Below are positions 1-6,732 of a DNA stretch of 37,222 bases, piece by piece (positions within the stretch are counted from its first letter, which is position 1; the number at the start of each line of letters is the position of its first letter). The notes below the pieces were generated by a model that saw only the letters and a program-made list of their open reading frames with translations, searched no databases and was not told the origin of the DNA. Origin of the DNA: Nocardioidaceae bacterium (GTDB lineage Bacteria; Actinomycetota; Actinomycetes; Propionibacteriales; Nocardioidaceae); the NCBI GenBank assembly GCA_013696015.1, contig JACCZI010000133.1, forward strand, positions 1 to 37,222. Reading direction: 5' to 3'. A program made the position numbers and the translations under genes.

Positions 1-232
1 CCTGTGAGCCGCGGCGCGCGAGCCCGGCGAGCAGCGGCCCGGTGCCCGGCTCGCTGCCGAAGGAGGCATATGCCGCCGCCGTCGTCGGCTCTTGGAGCTC
101 CGGTAGGTCGAGCACATGGAGCGCCAGCGACTCGGCGTCGGCGGCTCGCTGCTCGGGGGAGCGGGATCGCCGGGCGGCAAGCACCTCCCGCCGCAGCCGC
201 GCCTTGGCCTCGGCCCCGGCATTGACGATCAC
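1..232 (-). CDS. 5-formyltetrahydrofolate cyclo-ligase, N-terminal part
   Basis: The minus strand from GTG 232 encodes about 77 residues running off the window edge: a short lead, then AKARLRREVLAARRSRSPEQRA, and later AAYASFGSEPGTGPLL. This matches the N-terminus of 5-FTHF cyclo-ligase (MTHFS family), including the basic K/R-rich ATP-binding start. The enzyme converts 5-formyl-THF to 5,10-methenyl-THF using ATP in the cytosol. It is divergent from the UDP-glucose gene, as its homologue is in mycobacteria. GTG 232 is preferred because a TACGCT -10 box lies 6 nt upstream, predicting a leaderless mRNA; an in-frame ATG at 280 would add an Arg-rich tail unlike the family. The C-terminus is outside the window. 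Confidence 0.85.
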   Translation of the reverse strand, partial: MIVNAGAEAKARLRREVLAARRSRSPEQRAADAESLALHVLDLPELQEPTTAAAYASFGSEPGTGPLLAGLARRGSQ

Positions 233-238
233 CGCGTC

Positions 239-244
239 AGCGTA
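239..244 (-). promoter_or_regulatory. -10 box of the cyclo-ligase gene, leaderless
   Basis: TACGCT on the minus strand is followed by 6 nt and then GTG 232. This TANNNT spacing is typical of actinobacterial leaderless transcripts. It lies in one arm of an inverted repeat (241-248 with 261-268), whose other arm carries the -10 of the opposite gene. Confidence 0.6.
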
Positions 245-264
245 GGCGCCCCCGCAGTGCCGCC

Positions 265-270
265 TACGAT
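265..270 (+). promoter_or_regulatory. -10 box of the UDP-glucose pyrophosphorylase gene, leaderless
   Basis: TACGAT is followed by 8 nt and ATG 279. There is no Shine-Dalgarno sequence, so the mRNA probably starts at or next to the A of the ATG. No good -35 hexamer is visible. Confidence 0.6.
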
Positions 271-278
271 TCGGTGGC

Positions 279-1661
279 ATGAGTGGAACGGGACTGCAGC
301 AGGCTCGGGAGCGGATGCGCGGGGCGGGGGTGCCCGAGCTGGCCATCGACGTCTTCGCGCACTACTACGGCCAGCTGGAGAGTGGCGCGAGCGGCATGAT
401 CCCCGAGGCCGACATCGAACCGCTGGCGGACCCGCCCCGGCTCGCCGAGCTCGACATCGGCTCCGACGCTTCCCGCGAGGCGCTCGGCGCCACCGCGATC
501 ATCAAGCTCAACGGCGGTCTCGGGACGTCGATGGGCATGGACCGGGCGAAGTCGCTGCTGCCGGTGCGCGACGACCTGACCTTCCTCGACCTGATCGTGC
601 GCCAGGTGCTGCACACCCGTCGGGCGTACGCGGTGCGGCTACCGCTGGTGTTGATGGACAGCTTCCGCACCCGCGACGACACCCGGGAGGCGCTGCGGGC
701 GTACGACGAGCTGGTGGTGGACGACCTGCCGCTCTACTTCCTGCAGAACCGGGAGCCCAAGCTGCGCGCCGACGACCTGATGCCGGTGTCGTGGCCGGCC
801 GACCCGTCGCTGGAGTGGTGCCCTCCCGGACACGGTGACCTCTACACGGCGCTCGAGGTGTCCGGTGTGCTCGCGCGGTTGCTCGACGCCGGCTTCCGGT
901 ACGCCAGCGTCTCCAACTCCGACAACCTCGGCGCCGCACCCGACCCGCTGATCGCCGGCTGGTTCGCCGGCAGCGGTGCCCCGTACGCCGCGGAGGTGTG
1001 CCGCCGGACGACGGCGGACCGCAAGGGCGGGCACCTCGCCGTGAACCGCAGCGACGGGCGGCTGATCCTTCGCGAGACCGCGCAGACGGCGCAGGAGGAT
1101 GTCGCCGCGATGAGCGACATCACCCGCCACCGCTACTTCCACACCAACAACCTGTGGTTCGATCTGCACCTGCTCGCCGACACACTGCGGCAGCGGGAGG
1201 GGGTGCTCGGCCTGCCGTTGATCCGCAACCTCAAGACCGTCGACCCGGCGGACCCGAGCTCGCCGCAGGTCGTGCAGATCGAGACCGCGATGGGCGCCGC
1301 GATCAAGGTGTTCGAGGGCGCGCTGGCGCTCGAGGTCGACCGGTCGCGCTTCGTGCCGGTGAAGACGACCAACGACCTGCTCGTGCTGCGCTCCGACGTG
1401 TACAGCGCCGGTCCGGAAGCGCAGCTGCGGCGCCGCAGCGTCGACGTGCCGCTCGTCGACCTCGACCCGAAGCACTACAAGACGATCGACGCCTTCGAGC
1501 ACCGGTTCCCGGCGGGGCCCCCGTCGCTGGTGGCCGCGCGGTCGCTGACCGTACGCGGTGACTGGACGTTCGGGGCGCGCGTGACCGTTGAGGGCGAGGC
1601 TCAACTGGACGACCCGGGAACGCCGTCGCGCGTGCCCGAGGGTGTCACGCTAGGCGAATAG
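279..1661 (+). CDS. UTP--glucose-1-phosphate uridylyltransferase, UDPGP type 1 family
   Basis: The protein has 460 aa. Near residue 73 it carries KLNGGLGTSMGMDRAKSLLPV, the nucleotide-binding loop of the eukaryote-type UDP-glucose pyrophosphorylase family, followed by SNSDNLGA and FHTNNLWFDL, and RFVPVKTTNDLLVLRSD near the C-terminal third. The reaction is UTP + glucose-1-phosphate to UDP-glucose + PPi in the cytosol, feeding cell-wall and polysaccharide synthesis. It is about 160 aa longer than bacterial GalU and not of that fold subfamily, although mycobacteria have a GalU-type enzyme at the same position in the gene order. The start ATG 279 is set by the -10 box 8 nt upstream. The stop codon is shared with the -10 box of the next gene. 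Confidence 0.9.
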   Translation: MSGTGLQQARERMRGAGVPELAIDVFAHYYGQLESGASGMIPEADIEPLADPPRLAELDIGSDASREALGATAIIKLNGGLGTSMGMDRAKSLLPVRDDLTFLDLIVRQVLHTRRAYAVRLPLVLMDSFRTRDDTREALRAYDELVVDDLPLYFLQNREPKLRADDLMPVSWPADPSLEWCPPGHGDLYTALEVSGVLARLLDAGFRYASVSNSDNLGAAPDPLIAGWFAGSGAPYAAEVCRRTTADRKGGHLAVNRSDGRLILRETAQTAQEDVAAMSDITRHRYFHTNNLWFDLHLLADTLRQREGVLGLPLIRNLKTVDPADPSSPQVVQIETAMGAAIKVFEGALALEVDRSRFVPVKTTNDLLVLRSDVYSAGPEAQLRRRSVDVPLVDLDPKHYKTIDAFEHRFPAGPPSLVAARSLTVRGDWTFGARVTVEGEAQLDDPGTPSRVPEGVTLGE

Positions 1662-1664
1662 GGT
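1659..1664 (+). promoter_or_regulatory. -10 box of the moeA/glp gene, leaderless
   Basis: TAGGGT starts inside the stop codon of the upstream gene and is followed by 7 nt and ATG 1672. It allows transcription of moeA/glp independently of the upstream gene and argues against the GTG at 1663 as the start. Confidence 0.6.
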
Positions 1665-1671
1665 GGCGGGC

Positions 1672-2925
1672 ATGCCCTCCGACACCGCGTCCGGGACGGC
1701 GCAGCTGCGGCCCGTCGACGAGCACCTGCGTCGGATCATCGAGATGATCGCGCCGCTGGAGCCGTACGACCAGCCGTTGCTGGAGGCGCACGGGCTGCCG
1801 GTGTGCGAGGACGTGACCTCACCGATCGCGCTGCCGCGCTTCGACAACTCCTCGATGGACGGGTACGCGGTGCGACACGGCGACGTCACGGGCGCCAGCG
1901 ACGAGGCGCCCATCCACCTGCCGGTGGTCGGCGAGTCGGCGGCCGGGTCGACGAAGCCGTACGCGATGGCCCCCGGCACCTGCCTGAAGATCATGACCGG
2001 CGCGCCGATCCCCAGTGGTGCGGACGCCGTGGTCCCGGTGGAGTGGACCGACGCCGGCCGGGCGACCGTGCGGATCTTCGCCGCACCACAGCCGGGCCAG
2101 TACCTGCGCCATGCCGGTGAGGACGTGCGCGAAGGCGACCTCGTCGTCACTGAGGGCACCCTGCTCGGAGCCCGGCAGATTGCGGTGCTGGCGGCTGCCG
2201 GGAAGGCGCAGGTGAGTGCCCGACCCCGGCCCCGTGTAGTGGTGATATCGACCGGCAGCGAGCTGCGCGACCCCGGCGGCTCGCTCGACTTCGACTCGAT
2301 CTACGACGCCAACAGCTTCATGCTGGCTGCCGCCGCCCGGGCTATGGGTGCGATCGCGTACCGGGTCGGGATCGTCAGTGACGACCCGCTGAACTTCTCC
2401 GACGCGCTGTCCGACCAGCTGGTGCGCGCGGACGCCGTCGTCACCAGCGGGGGGGTGAGTATGGGCGACTACGACGTGGTCAAGGACGTGCTCGGCCGGC
2501 TCGGCACCGTGGAGTTCTGCGACGTGGCGATGCAGCCGGGCAAGCCACAGGGCTTCGGGCGGGTCGGTGAGGACGGCACGCCGATCTTCACGCTCCCTGG
2601 CAACCCGGTGTCGGCGTACGTGTCGTTCGAGGTCTTCGTCGCGCCCGCGCTGCGCCGGATGATGGGCCGCCAGCCGTACCGCCGGCCGTTGGTGCAGGCT
2701 CAGCTGATGCGAGACGTGCGCTCGATCCTCGGCAAGCGGCAGTACGTTCGGGCACACTTCGAGGTCACGGCCGACGGGGCGACGGTGACACCGGTCGGGG
2801 GACACGGCTCGCACCTGGTGGGGGACCTCGCCGCCGCTAACTCGCTGCTGGTGGTCGCCGAGGACGCGACCGGGCTGGCCGCCGGCGACACAGCCGGTGT
2901 GCTGGTGCTGGACCGGGACTTCTGA
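1672..2925 (+). CDS. moeA: Gephyrin-like molybdopterin molybdotransferase (MoeA/Glp)
   Basis: The protein has 417 aa with MoeA motifs in order: FDNSSMDGYAV, TGAPIPSGADAVVPVEW, HAGEDVREGD, VVISTGSEL, VTSGGVSMGDYD and LPGNPVSAYVSFEVF. MoeA inserts molybdate into adenylylated molybdopterin. In corynebacteria a gene of this family (Glp) instead binds FtsZ and a membrane receptor during division; sequence alone does not separate the two roles. The next two genes are moaC and a MogA/MoaB gene, which favours cofactor synthesis, while the membrane protein at 5390 fits the Glp context. Only 1 bp separates its stop from moaC, so the two are cotranscribed. ATG 1672 is chosen over GTG 1663 because of the -10 spacing. 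Confidence 0.9.
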   Translation: MPSDTASGTAQLRPVDEHLRRIIEMIAPLEPYDQPLLEAHGLPVCEDVTSPIALPRFDNSSMDGYAVRHGDVTGASDEAPIHLPVVGESAAGSTKPYAMAPGTCLKIMTGAPIPSGADAVVPVEWTDAGRATVRIFAAPQPGQYLRHAGEDVREGDLVVTEGTLLGARQIAVLAAAGKAQVSARPRPRVVVISTGSELRDPGGSLDFDSIYDANSFMLAAAARAMGAIAYRVGIVSDDPLNFSDALSDQLVRADAVVTSGGVSMGDYDVVKDVLGRLGTVEFCDVAMQPGKPQGFGRVGEDGTPIFTLPGNPVSAYVSFEVFVAPALRRMMGRQPYRRPLVQAQLMRDVRSILGKRQYVRAHFEVTADGATVTPVGGHGSHLVGDLAAANSLLVVAEDATGLAAGDTAGVLVLDRDF

Positions 2926-2926
2926 G

Positions 2927-3409
2927 GTGCCTGGCAATGAGGCGTCACGGCTGACGCATATCGACGAGCAGGGCGCCGCGCGCATGGTCGACGTCTCGGG
3001 CAAGGCCGAGACAGCCCGAGAGGCCACCGCAAGCGCCCGGGTCCTGGTGAGCACCGAAGTGCTCGGGTTGCTCCGGGGGCAGGGGGTCCCCAAGGGCGAC
3101 GCGCTCGGCGTGGCGCGGGTGGCCGGCATCATGGCCGCCAAGCGCACCTCGGACCTGGTGCCGCTGTGCCACCCGGTCGCGATCGACGGTGTCTCAGTCG
3201 ACCTCGAGGTTGCCGACGACGCCGTCCACATCAGGGCGACGGTGCGTACGACCGACCGGACCGGGGTAGAGATGGAGGCGTTGACGGCGGCCAGCGTCGC
3301 GGCGCTGGCGCTCTACGACATGGTGAAGGCGGTCGACCGCGCGGCGGTGATCACCGAGGTGCGCGTCGAGGCCAAGTCCGGTGGCCGTGGCGGCGACTGG
3401 GAACGCTGA
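2927..3409 (+). CDS. moaC: Cyclic pyranopterin monophosphate synthase MoaC
   Basis: The protein has 160 aa, the usual MoaC length. It shows RLTHIDEQGAARMVDVS at the N-terminus, AAKRTSDLVPLCHPVAIDGV in the middle and RTTDRTGVEMEALTAASVAAL with YDMVKAVDR near the C-terminus, covering the conserved Lys, Asp and His active-site segments. MoaC converts the MoaA product (3',8-cyclo-GTP) to cyclic pyranopterin monophosphate, the first stable intermediate of molybdopterin. GTG 2927 begins 1 bp after the moeA stop; the ATG at 2938 is out of frame. No moaA is in the window, so the pathway must be completed elsewhere. Confidence 0.93.
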   Translation: MPGNEASRLTHIDEQGAARMVDVSGKAETAREATASARVLVSTEVLGLLRGQGVPKGDALGVARVAGIMAAKRTSDLVPLCHPVAIDGVSVDLEVADDAVHIRATVRTTDRTGVEMEALTAASVAALALYDMVKAVDRAAVITEVRVEAKSGGRGGDWER

Positions 3410-3418
3410 GGAGGACGG

Positions 3419-3907
3419 GTGGACGAAGCAGCGCCGCGGGGCCGCGTCATTACCGCCTCCAACCGAGCCGCCGCAGGTGTTTACGCCGACCGGGCGGGTC
3501 CGATGATCGTGGAACGCTTGCAGGAATGGGGTTTCGAGACACCTGAGCCGATCGTGGTGGCTGACGGTGCGCCGGTCGAGCAGGCGCTGAGAGACGCGGT
3601 GGCGGACCGCGTGGACGTGGTGATCACCACCGGCGGCACCGGCCTCAGCCCCACCGATGAGACACCGGAGCGCACCGCGGCCGTGCTGGACTACGAGGTG
3701 CCGGGAATCGCCGAGGCGATCCGTGCCGACGGTGTAGGCCGCGGGGTGCCGACCGCGATGCTGTCCCGTGGCCTGGCCGGCATCGCCCGGCAGACCGTGG
3801 TGGTGAACCTGCCGGGGTCACCAGGCGGCGTCACGGACGGTCTGGCGGTGCTCGAGGGTGTCCTGCGGCACGCCGTCGACCAGCTGCGCGGTGGTGATCA
3901 CCCCTGA
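3419..3907 (+). CDS. Molybdopterin adenylyltransferase-like protein, MogA/MoaB family
   Basis: The protein has 162 aa. TTGGTGLSPTDETPE (near residue 64) and VNLPGSPGG (near residue 130) are the substrate-binding signatures of MogA/MoaB proteins, which adenylylate molybdopterin before metal insertion by MoeA. The GTG start at 3419 follows a strong Shine-Dalgarno GAGGAGGA (3408-3415) that overlaps the moaC stop. The 3' end overlaps the proposed rimJ start by 4 bp (CTGA), so moeA, moaC, mog and rimJ probably form one transcript. MoaB and MogA cannot be told apart here. Confidence 0.9.
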   Translation: MDEAAPRGRVITASNRAAAGVYADRAGPMIVERLQEWGFETPEPIVVADGAPVEQALRDAVADRVDVVITTGGTGLSPTDETPERTAAVLDYEVPGIAEAIRADGVGRGVPTAMLSRGLAGIARQTVVVNLPGSPGGVTDGLAVLEGVLRHAVDQLRGGDHP

Positions 3908-4497
3908 GCCGCGGCTGGCCGGTCGTCCTGCGCCACGGGCCGGTCCGGCTGCGTCCGATCAGAAGCCGAGACGCCAAGGCATACCGGCAGGTGCGAGCCC
4001 GCAACGTCGACTGGCTGCGGCAGTGGGAGGCGACACTGCCGCCGGGCTCCGCGGCGGAGACGGGATCGTTCGGTGCGATGGTGCGCGGCGTCCGCCGCCA
4101 GGCGCGCCGCGGGGGCGGCATGCCGTTCGTGACCACGCTGGACGACCGGCTGGTGGGTCAGGTGACGGTGACCGGGATCACGTGGGGATCTGCCCGGTGG
4201 GCGCAGGTCGGGTACTGGATTGATCGTGAGCATGCCGGTCAGGGCGTGACACCGCTGGCGGTGGCACTGGTCGTGGACCACTGCTTCGAGGCCGTGGGCC
4301 TGCACCGCATCGAGATCGCGATTCGGCCCGAAAACACCGCGAGCCTGCGGGTGGTCGAGAAGCTGGGGCTGCGCCGAGAAGCCCAGGCGCCTCGCTACCT
4401 GCACATCAACGGCGACTGGCGTGACCACGAGATCTTCGCCGTGACCGCTGAGGAGGTCCCCGAAGGACTGCTCAGTCGCTACCTGTCCCCGCGCTGA
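3904..4497 (+). CDS. rimJ: GNAT N-acetyltransferase, RimJ-like
   Basis: A protein of about 197 aa. The frame holds WPVVLRHGPVRLRPIRSRDA, then QVGYWIDREHAGQGVTPLAV (acetyl-CoA loop, motif A), HRIEIAIRPENTASLRVVEK and YLHINGDWRDHEIF, typical of ribosomal-protein Ala/Ser N-acetyltransferases of the RimJ type. An in-frame TGA at 3895-3897 limits the start. The conserved WPVVLRHG segment lies upstream of the first GTG (3991), so I propose CTG 3904, overlapping the mog stop as CTGA; starting at GTG 3991 would remove about 29 conserved residues. The 3' end overlaps the converging methyltransferase gene by 19 bp. The position after moeA is conserved in mycobacteria. Confidence 0.82.
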   Translation: MSRGWPVVLRHGPVRLRPIRSRDAKAYRQVRARNVDWLRQWEATLPPGSAAETGSFGAMVRGVRRQARRGGGMPFVTTLDDRLVGQVTVTGITWGSARWAQVGYWIDREHAGQGVTPLAVALVVDHCFEAVGLHRIEIAIRPENTASLRVVEKLGLRREAQAPRYLHINGDWRDHEIFAVTAEEVPEGLLSRYLSPR

Positions 4498-5264
4498 CCG
4501 GCCGGACGCAGGCGCAGGATGACGTCGTCGTCCAACTGACGGTGACCGAGCACCCATCCGTGCCCGGTGACCAGCGCAGCCGCCGTCGACAGCTGCTCGG
4601 CCGCGAGCATCGTGAGGAAGACGCCCGAGGGCGCCAGCCAGGTGCCCAAGTCGGGCAACACGGCGCGCAGTGCGTCGAGCCCGTCCCGCCCGCCCCGAAC
4701 GGCGCACTCTTCCTCCGACCGACGGTAGTCGGCCGGTATCTCTCGGAGCCTCTTGTCGGGGACGTGCGGCAGGTATGCGGCGACGACCTCGAGGTGGTGG
4801 GCGAGCTCGCCCGGCAGATCGGCCCACCAGTCGCTCAAGACAACGGAGAAGCCGAAACGCTCGGCGTTGACGCGCGCGCACCGTACGGCCGTCTCGGACA
4901 CGTCGCTGGCCCAGACGTCTGCGGTCGCGACACGCGACGCGACCGTCGCCGCGATGGCGCCGGCGCCGCATCCGAGGTCGAGGAACGTCGCAGCGGACGC
5001 TCGGCGCATGTCGTCCACGGCCGCCACTGCCAGCACCTCCGCACGACGCCGAGGAATGAAGACCCGTGGCTGGACCGCGATGCGCAGCCGAGCGAAGCTG
5101 GCGTAGCCCAGCACGTGCTCCAACGGCTCACCTGCCGTCCGACGACCCACTGCCGCCTCCAGGGCAGGCCCCTCGGCGTACGTGTCCAGGAGCAGACCGG
5201 CCTCCTTCTCGGCGAAGACACACCCGCCCACGCGCAGGTGCGCCACGGCGTCGGCTGCCTTCAC
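4479..5264 (-). CDS. PrmC/HemK-like SAM methyltransferase
   Basis: The protein has 261 aa with an N-terminal helical region containing RTAGEPLEHVLGYASF, as in PrmC (GxPxqyilG), then RVFIPRRRAEVL and the SAM motif FLDLGCGAGAIAATVA near residue 93. PrmC enzymes methylate the GGQ glutamine of release factors. Here the catalytic NPPY position reads VVAAYLPHVP, so the substrate-binding Asn and first Pro are absent. It is therefore probably one of the actinobacterial PrmC paralogues of unknown substrate. The true prmC, usually beside prfA, is not in the window. The start is GTG 5264; upstream lies an inverted repeat CAACCGG/CCGGTTG (5275-5281, 5296-5302) of unknown role. Confidence 0.8.
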   Translation of the reverse strand: MKAADAVAHLRVGGCVFAEKEAGLLLDTYAEGPALEAAVGRRTAGEPLEHVLGYASFARLRIAVQPRVFIPRRRAEVLAVAAVDDMRRASAATFLDLGCGAGAIAATVASRVATADVWASDVSETAVRCARVNAERFGFSVVLSDWWADLPGELAHHLEVVAAYLPHVPDKRLREIPADYRRSEEECAVRGGRDGLDALRAVLPDLGTWLAPSGVFLTMLAAEQLSTAAALVTGHGWVLGHRQLDDDVILRLRPAGQRGDR

Positions 5265-5376
5265 GCCGGATATTCAACCGGGTGGGGACAATTCTCCGGT
5301 TGGGTCGCCTCATTCGTCACAGGAGTTCTCATGCGACACACCGGTTGTGGACTCACGCGCGCGCGCCCGCAACGCC

Positions 5377-5382
5377 TACGGT
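5377..5382 (+). promoter_or_regulatory. -10 box of the membrane-protein gene, leaderless
   Basis: TACGGT is followed by 7 nt and GTG 5390, with no Shine-Dalgarno sequence. It fixes the start of the following gene in a long open frame that extends far upstream. Confidence 0.55.
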
Positions 5383-5389
5383 TCCGACT

Positions 5390-6199
5390 GTGGGAACCGG
5401 GCTGATCTACGGCGCGATCGTGGTGGTGTGGGCAGTCTTCCTGGTCCCGTACGCGCTGCGCCGCTACGACGAGGCCGCGCACACTCGCTCGATCGAGAAG
5501 TTCTCCACCGCGATGCGGGTGCTCGGACGACGCGACCATGCTGAACCCGCGGCGCCGGCTCCGGCGCTCGCCCCTCCGTCCCCGACCCGGACCGCCGCCC
5601 GAGTCGCCGCGCAGCGTCGGAGACGTACGTTGCTCCTGCTGCTCGGCGTCTGCGCGTTGGTGATCGGGCTCGGTGTCACAGGACTGGTGCCGATCTGGGT
5701 TGCGCCCCTGCCGGTGGTGCTGGTCGGTGGCTTCCTGGTGGCGTGCCGCCGGCAGGTCCGCCGTGAGAACGACGCGCAGTGGACCCAGCGGGCGGAGCGG
5801 CCATCGACCGCGCCGCGTCGGGGCGTGCGGGTGGACTCCGCGTACGGCGGGACTGGCCACGCTGTCGGGGACGAACCTGACGACGCACCGACCGTTGTGC
5901 TCTCGGGCGATGCGCTGGTGGAGTCGGAGGCAGTTGCCGTGCCGGTCGGGACCAGCGACGGCCGGTCGCTGTGGGACCCGCTGCCGGTCACGTTGCCCAC
6001 GTACGTCTCGAAGCCCCGGGTGGCCAGGTCGATCCGGACGATCGACCTGGGTGAGCCGGGCACCTGGACGTCGGGGCACGTCGCGGACGAGCAGACCGCG
6101 ATGCCGGAGTCCGAGGTGTCGGAGTCCGAGGTGCCCGAGTCCGAGGTGCCGGAGTCCGAGGTGCCGGAGTCCGAACCTCGTCGCGCCGTCGGCTCCTAA
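5390..6199 (+). CDS. Conserved membrane protein, possible receptor of a gephyrin-like division protein
   Basis: The protein has 269 aa. A first membrane helix (about residues 4-20, LIYGAIVVVWAVFLVPYAL) is followed by a cytoplasmic RRYDEAAHTRSIEKFS segment and an Ala/Pro-rich stretch. Two adjacent helices follow at about 82-122 (LLLLLGVCALVIGLGVTGL and IWVAPLPVVLVGGFLVA), then a long acidic, probably disordered cytoplasmic tail containing LWDPLPVTLPTYVSKP. This layout and the place after moeA-rimJ match the mycobacterial Rv0996-type protein. Corynebacterial GlpR, the membrane partner of Glp, is of this general kind; equivalence is my inference. The tail ends in five 5-residue repeats. The start GTG 5390 follows a -10 box by 7 nt. 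Confidence 0.8.
   Translation: MGTGLIYGAIVVVWAVFLVPYALRRYDEAAHTRSIEKFSTAMRVLGRRDHAEPAAPAPALAPPSPTRTAARVAAQRRRRTLLLLLGVCALVIGLGVTGLVPIWVAPLPVVLVGGFLVACRRQVRRENDAQWTQRAERPSTAPRRGVRVDSAYGGTGHAVGDEPDDAPTVVLSGDALVESEAVAVPVGTSDGRSLWDPLPVTLPTYVSKPRVARSIRTIDLGEPGTWTSGHVADEQTAMPESEVSESEVPESEVPESEVPESEPRRAVGS
6104..6178 (+). repeat. Five 15-bp tandem units encoding PESEV
   Basis: Units of CCGGAGTCCGAGGTG and close variants encode P/S-E-S-E-V five times, the last ending E-P, at residues 239-263 of the membrane protein. It gives an acidic, Ser-rich tail end whose copy number could change by slippage. Confidence 0.9.
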
Positions 6200-6236
6200 A
6201 GCCCGGCCACCTGAGCACGATCCTGTGCACAACCTT

Positions 6237-6260
6237 CCCCACAATCCGAGAACTTATGAC
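6237..6260 (+). repeat. Dispersed repeat copy A
   Basis: CCCCACAATCCGAGAACTTATGAC, preceded by GTGCACAACCTT. It is one of five copies sharing the core ATCCGAGA-CTT-TGAC; this copy lies 26 nt upstream of the tRNA-Ala -10 box and is inverted with respect to copy B at 6675. Confidence 0.7.
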
Positions 6261-6285
6261 GGGTCGCTCGGGCTATCCCGGCGTG

Positions 6286-6291
6286 TACTCT
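6286..6291 (+). promoter_or_regulatory. Probable -10 box of tRNA-Ala
   Basis: TACTCT preceded by TG, placed 13 nt before the mature 5' end of the tRNA, as expected for a start point near 6298. No clear -35 hexamer is visible. Confidence 0.5.
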
Positions 6292-6304
6292 GTGAGGCCG
6301 TCAA

Positions 6305-6378
6305 GGGGCTGTGGCGCAGTCCGGTAGCGCACCTCGTTCGCATCGAGGGGGTCAGGGGTTCAAATCCCCTCAGCTCCA
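6305..6378 (+). tRNA. tRNA-Ala (anticodon CGC)
   Basis: A complete cloverleaf is visible. The acceptor GGGGCTG (6305-6311) pairs with CAGCTCC (6371-6377) and includes a G3:U70 pair, the alanine identity element. The anticodon stem CCTCG/CGAGG encloses TTCGCAT (anticodon CGC, reading GCG). The T arm is AGGGG-TTCAAAT-CCCCT. The discriminator is A6378, followed by CCCA rather than a directly encoded CCA. A tRNA-Ala in this neighbourhood is common in actinobacteria. Confidence 0.95.
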
Positions 6379-6472
6379 CCCAGTGACACCCCGTCCCACA
6401 AGGCCAACCCTGGGCAGGCGATGGCAGTCCCAGATGCGGGTGTGGAACATCTGCGACCCGAGGTTATGAGGG

Positions 6473-6712
6473 GTGCGGGCTGCCACCACCGTTCAGGTGC
6501 CCATCGAGCGAACGGACCTGCAGCGGCTCGGCGACGATCCCGACATCGAGGGCCATGGCTTCTTGTGGTGGATCACCACCGTCGACGACCATGCGGGTTT
6601 CCTGCGACCGGCTGGGGCGGCCAGCTCCTCGAGGTGGTTCCGGCCCGAAGACTCGTCGCGCCGGCCATCAACCCGTCATAAGTCTCGGATCGTGGGATTG
6701 GGGGTGGGCTAG
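6473..6712 (+). CDS. Small hypothetical ORF or gene remnant
   Basis: GTG 6473 opens 79 codons. I do not recognise the product. For about the first 50 codons (through IEGHGFLWWITTVDDHAGFL) third positions are mostly G or C, as in real genes here; after that the composition becomes random and the frame runs through repeat copy B to its stop. This suggests a decayed gene fragment whose end was replaced by the repeat, or a strain-specific small gene. No clear ribosome binding site or promoter is seen, and nothing supports a function. Confidence 0.25.
   Translation: MRAATTVQVPIERTDLQRLGDDPDIEGHGFLWWITTVDDHAGFLRPAGAASSSRWFRPEDSSRRPSTRHKSRIVGLGVG
6675..6695 (-). repeat. Dispersed repeat copy B
   Basis: On the minus strand this reads CCACGATCCGAGACTTATGAC, inverted relative to copy A. 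The two copies bracket tRNA-Ala and the small ORF, about 415 bp apart. Confidence 0.7.
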
Positions 6713-6732
6713 TCCCTGAGCATGGGGGCCGG

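Larger units (their letters stand above)
6379..6732. other. Intergenic stretch between tRNA-Ala and pmt
   Basis: The 354 bp contain a short open frame with coding-like composition (6473-6712), dispersed repeat copy B, and near 6700-6735 two similar G-rich stretches each ending in GGCTAG. No terminator with a U-tract was found. Confidence 0.5.

Noticed and set aside
639..1604. Long minus-strand frame opposite the UDP-glucose pyrophosphorylase
   Set aside because: Composition is that of an antisense frame in high-GC DNA; the plus strand has clear UDPGP motifs.
5275..5302. Inverted repeat CAACCGG/CCGGTTG as a defined operator
   Set aside because: The arms are short and a third CCGGTTG occurs at 5341; there is no regulator or promoter geometry to support a claim.
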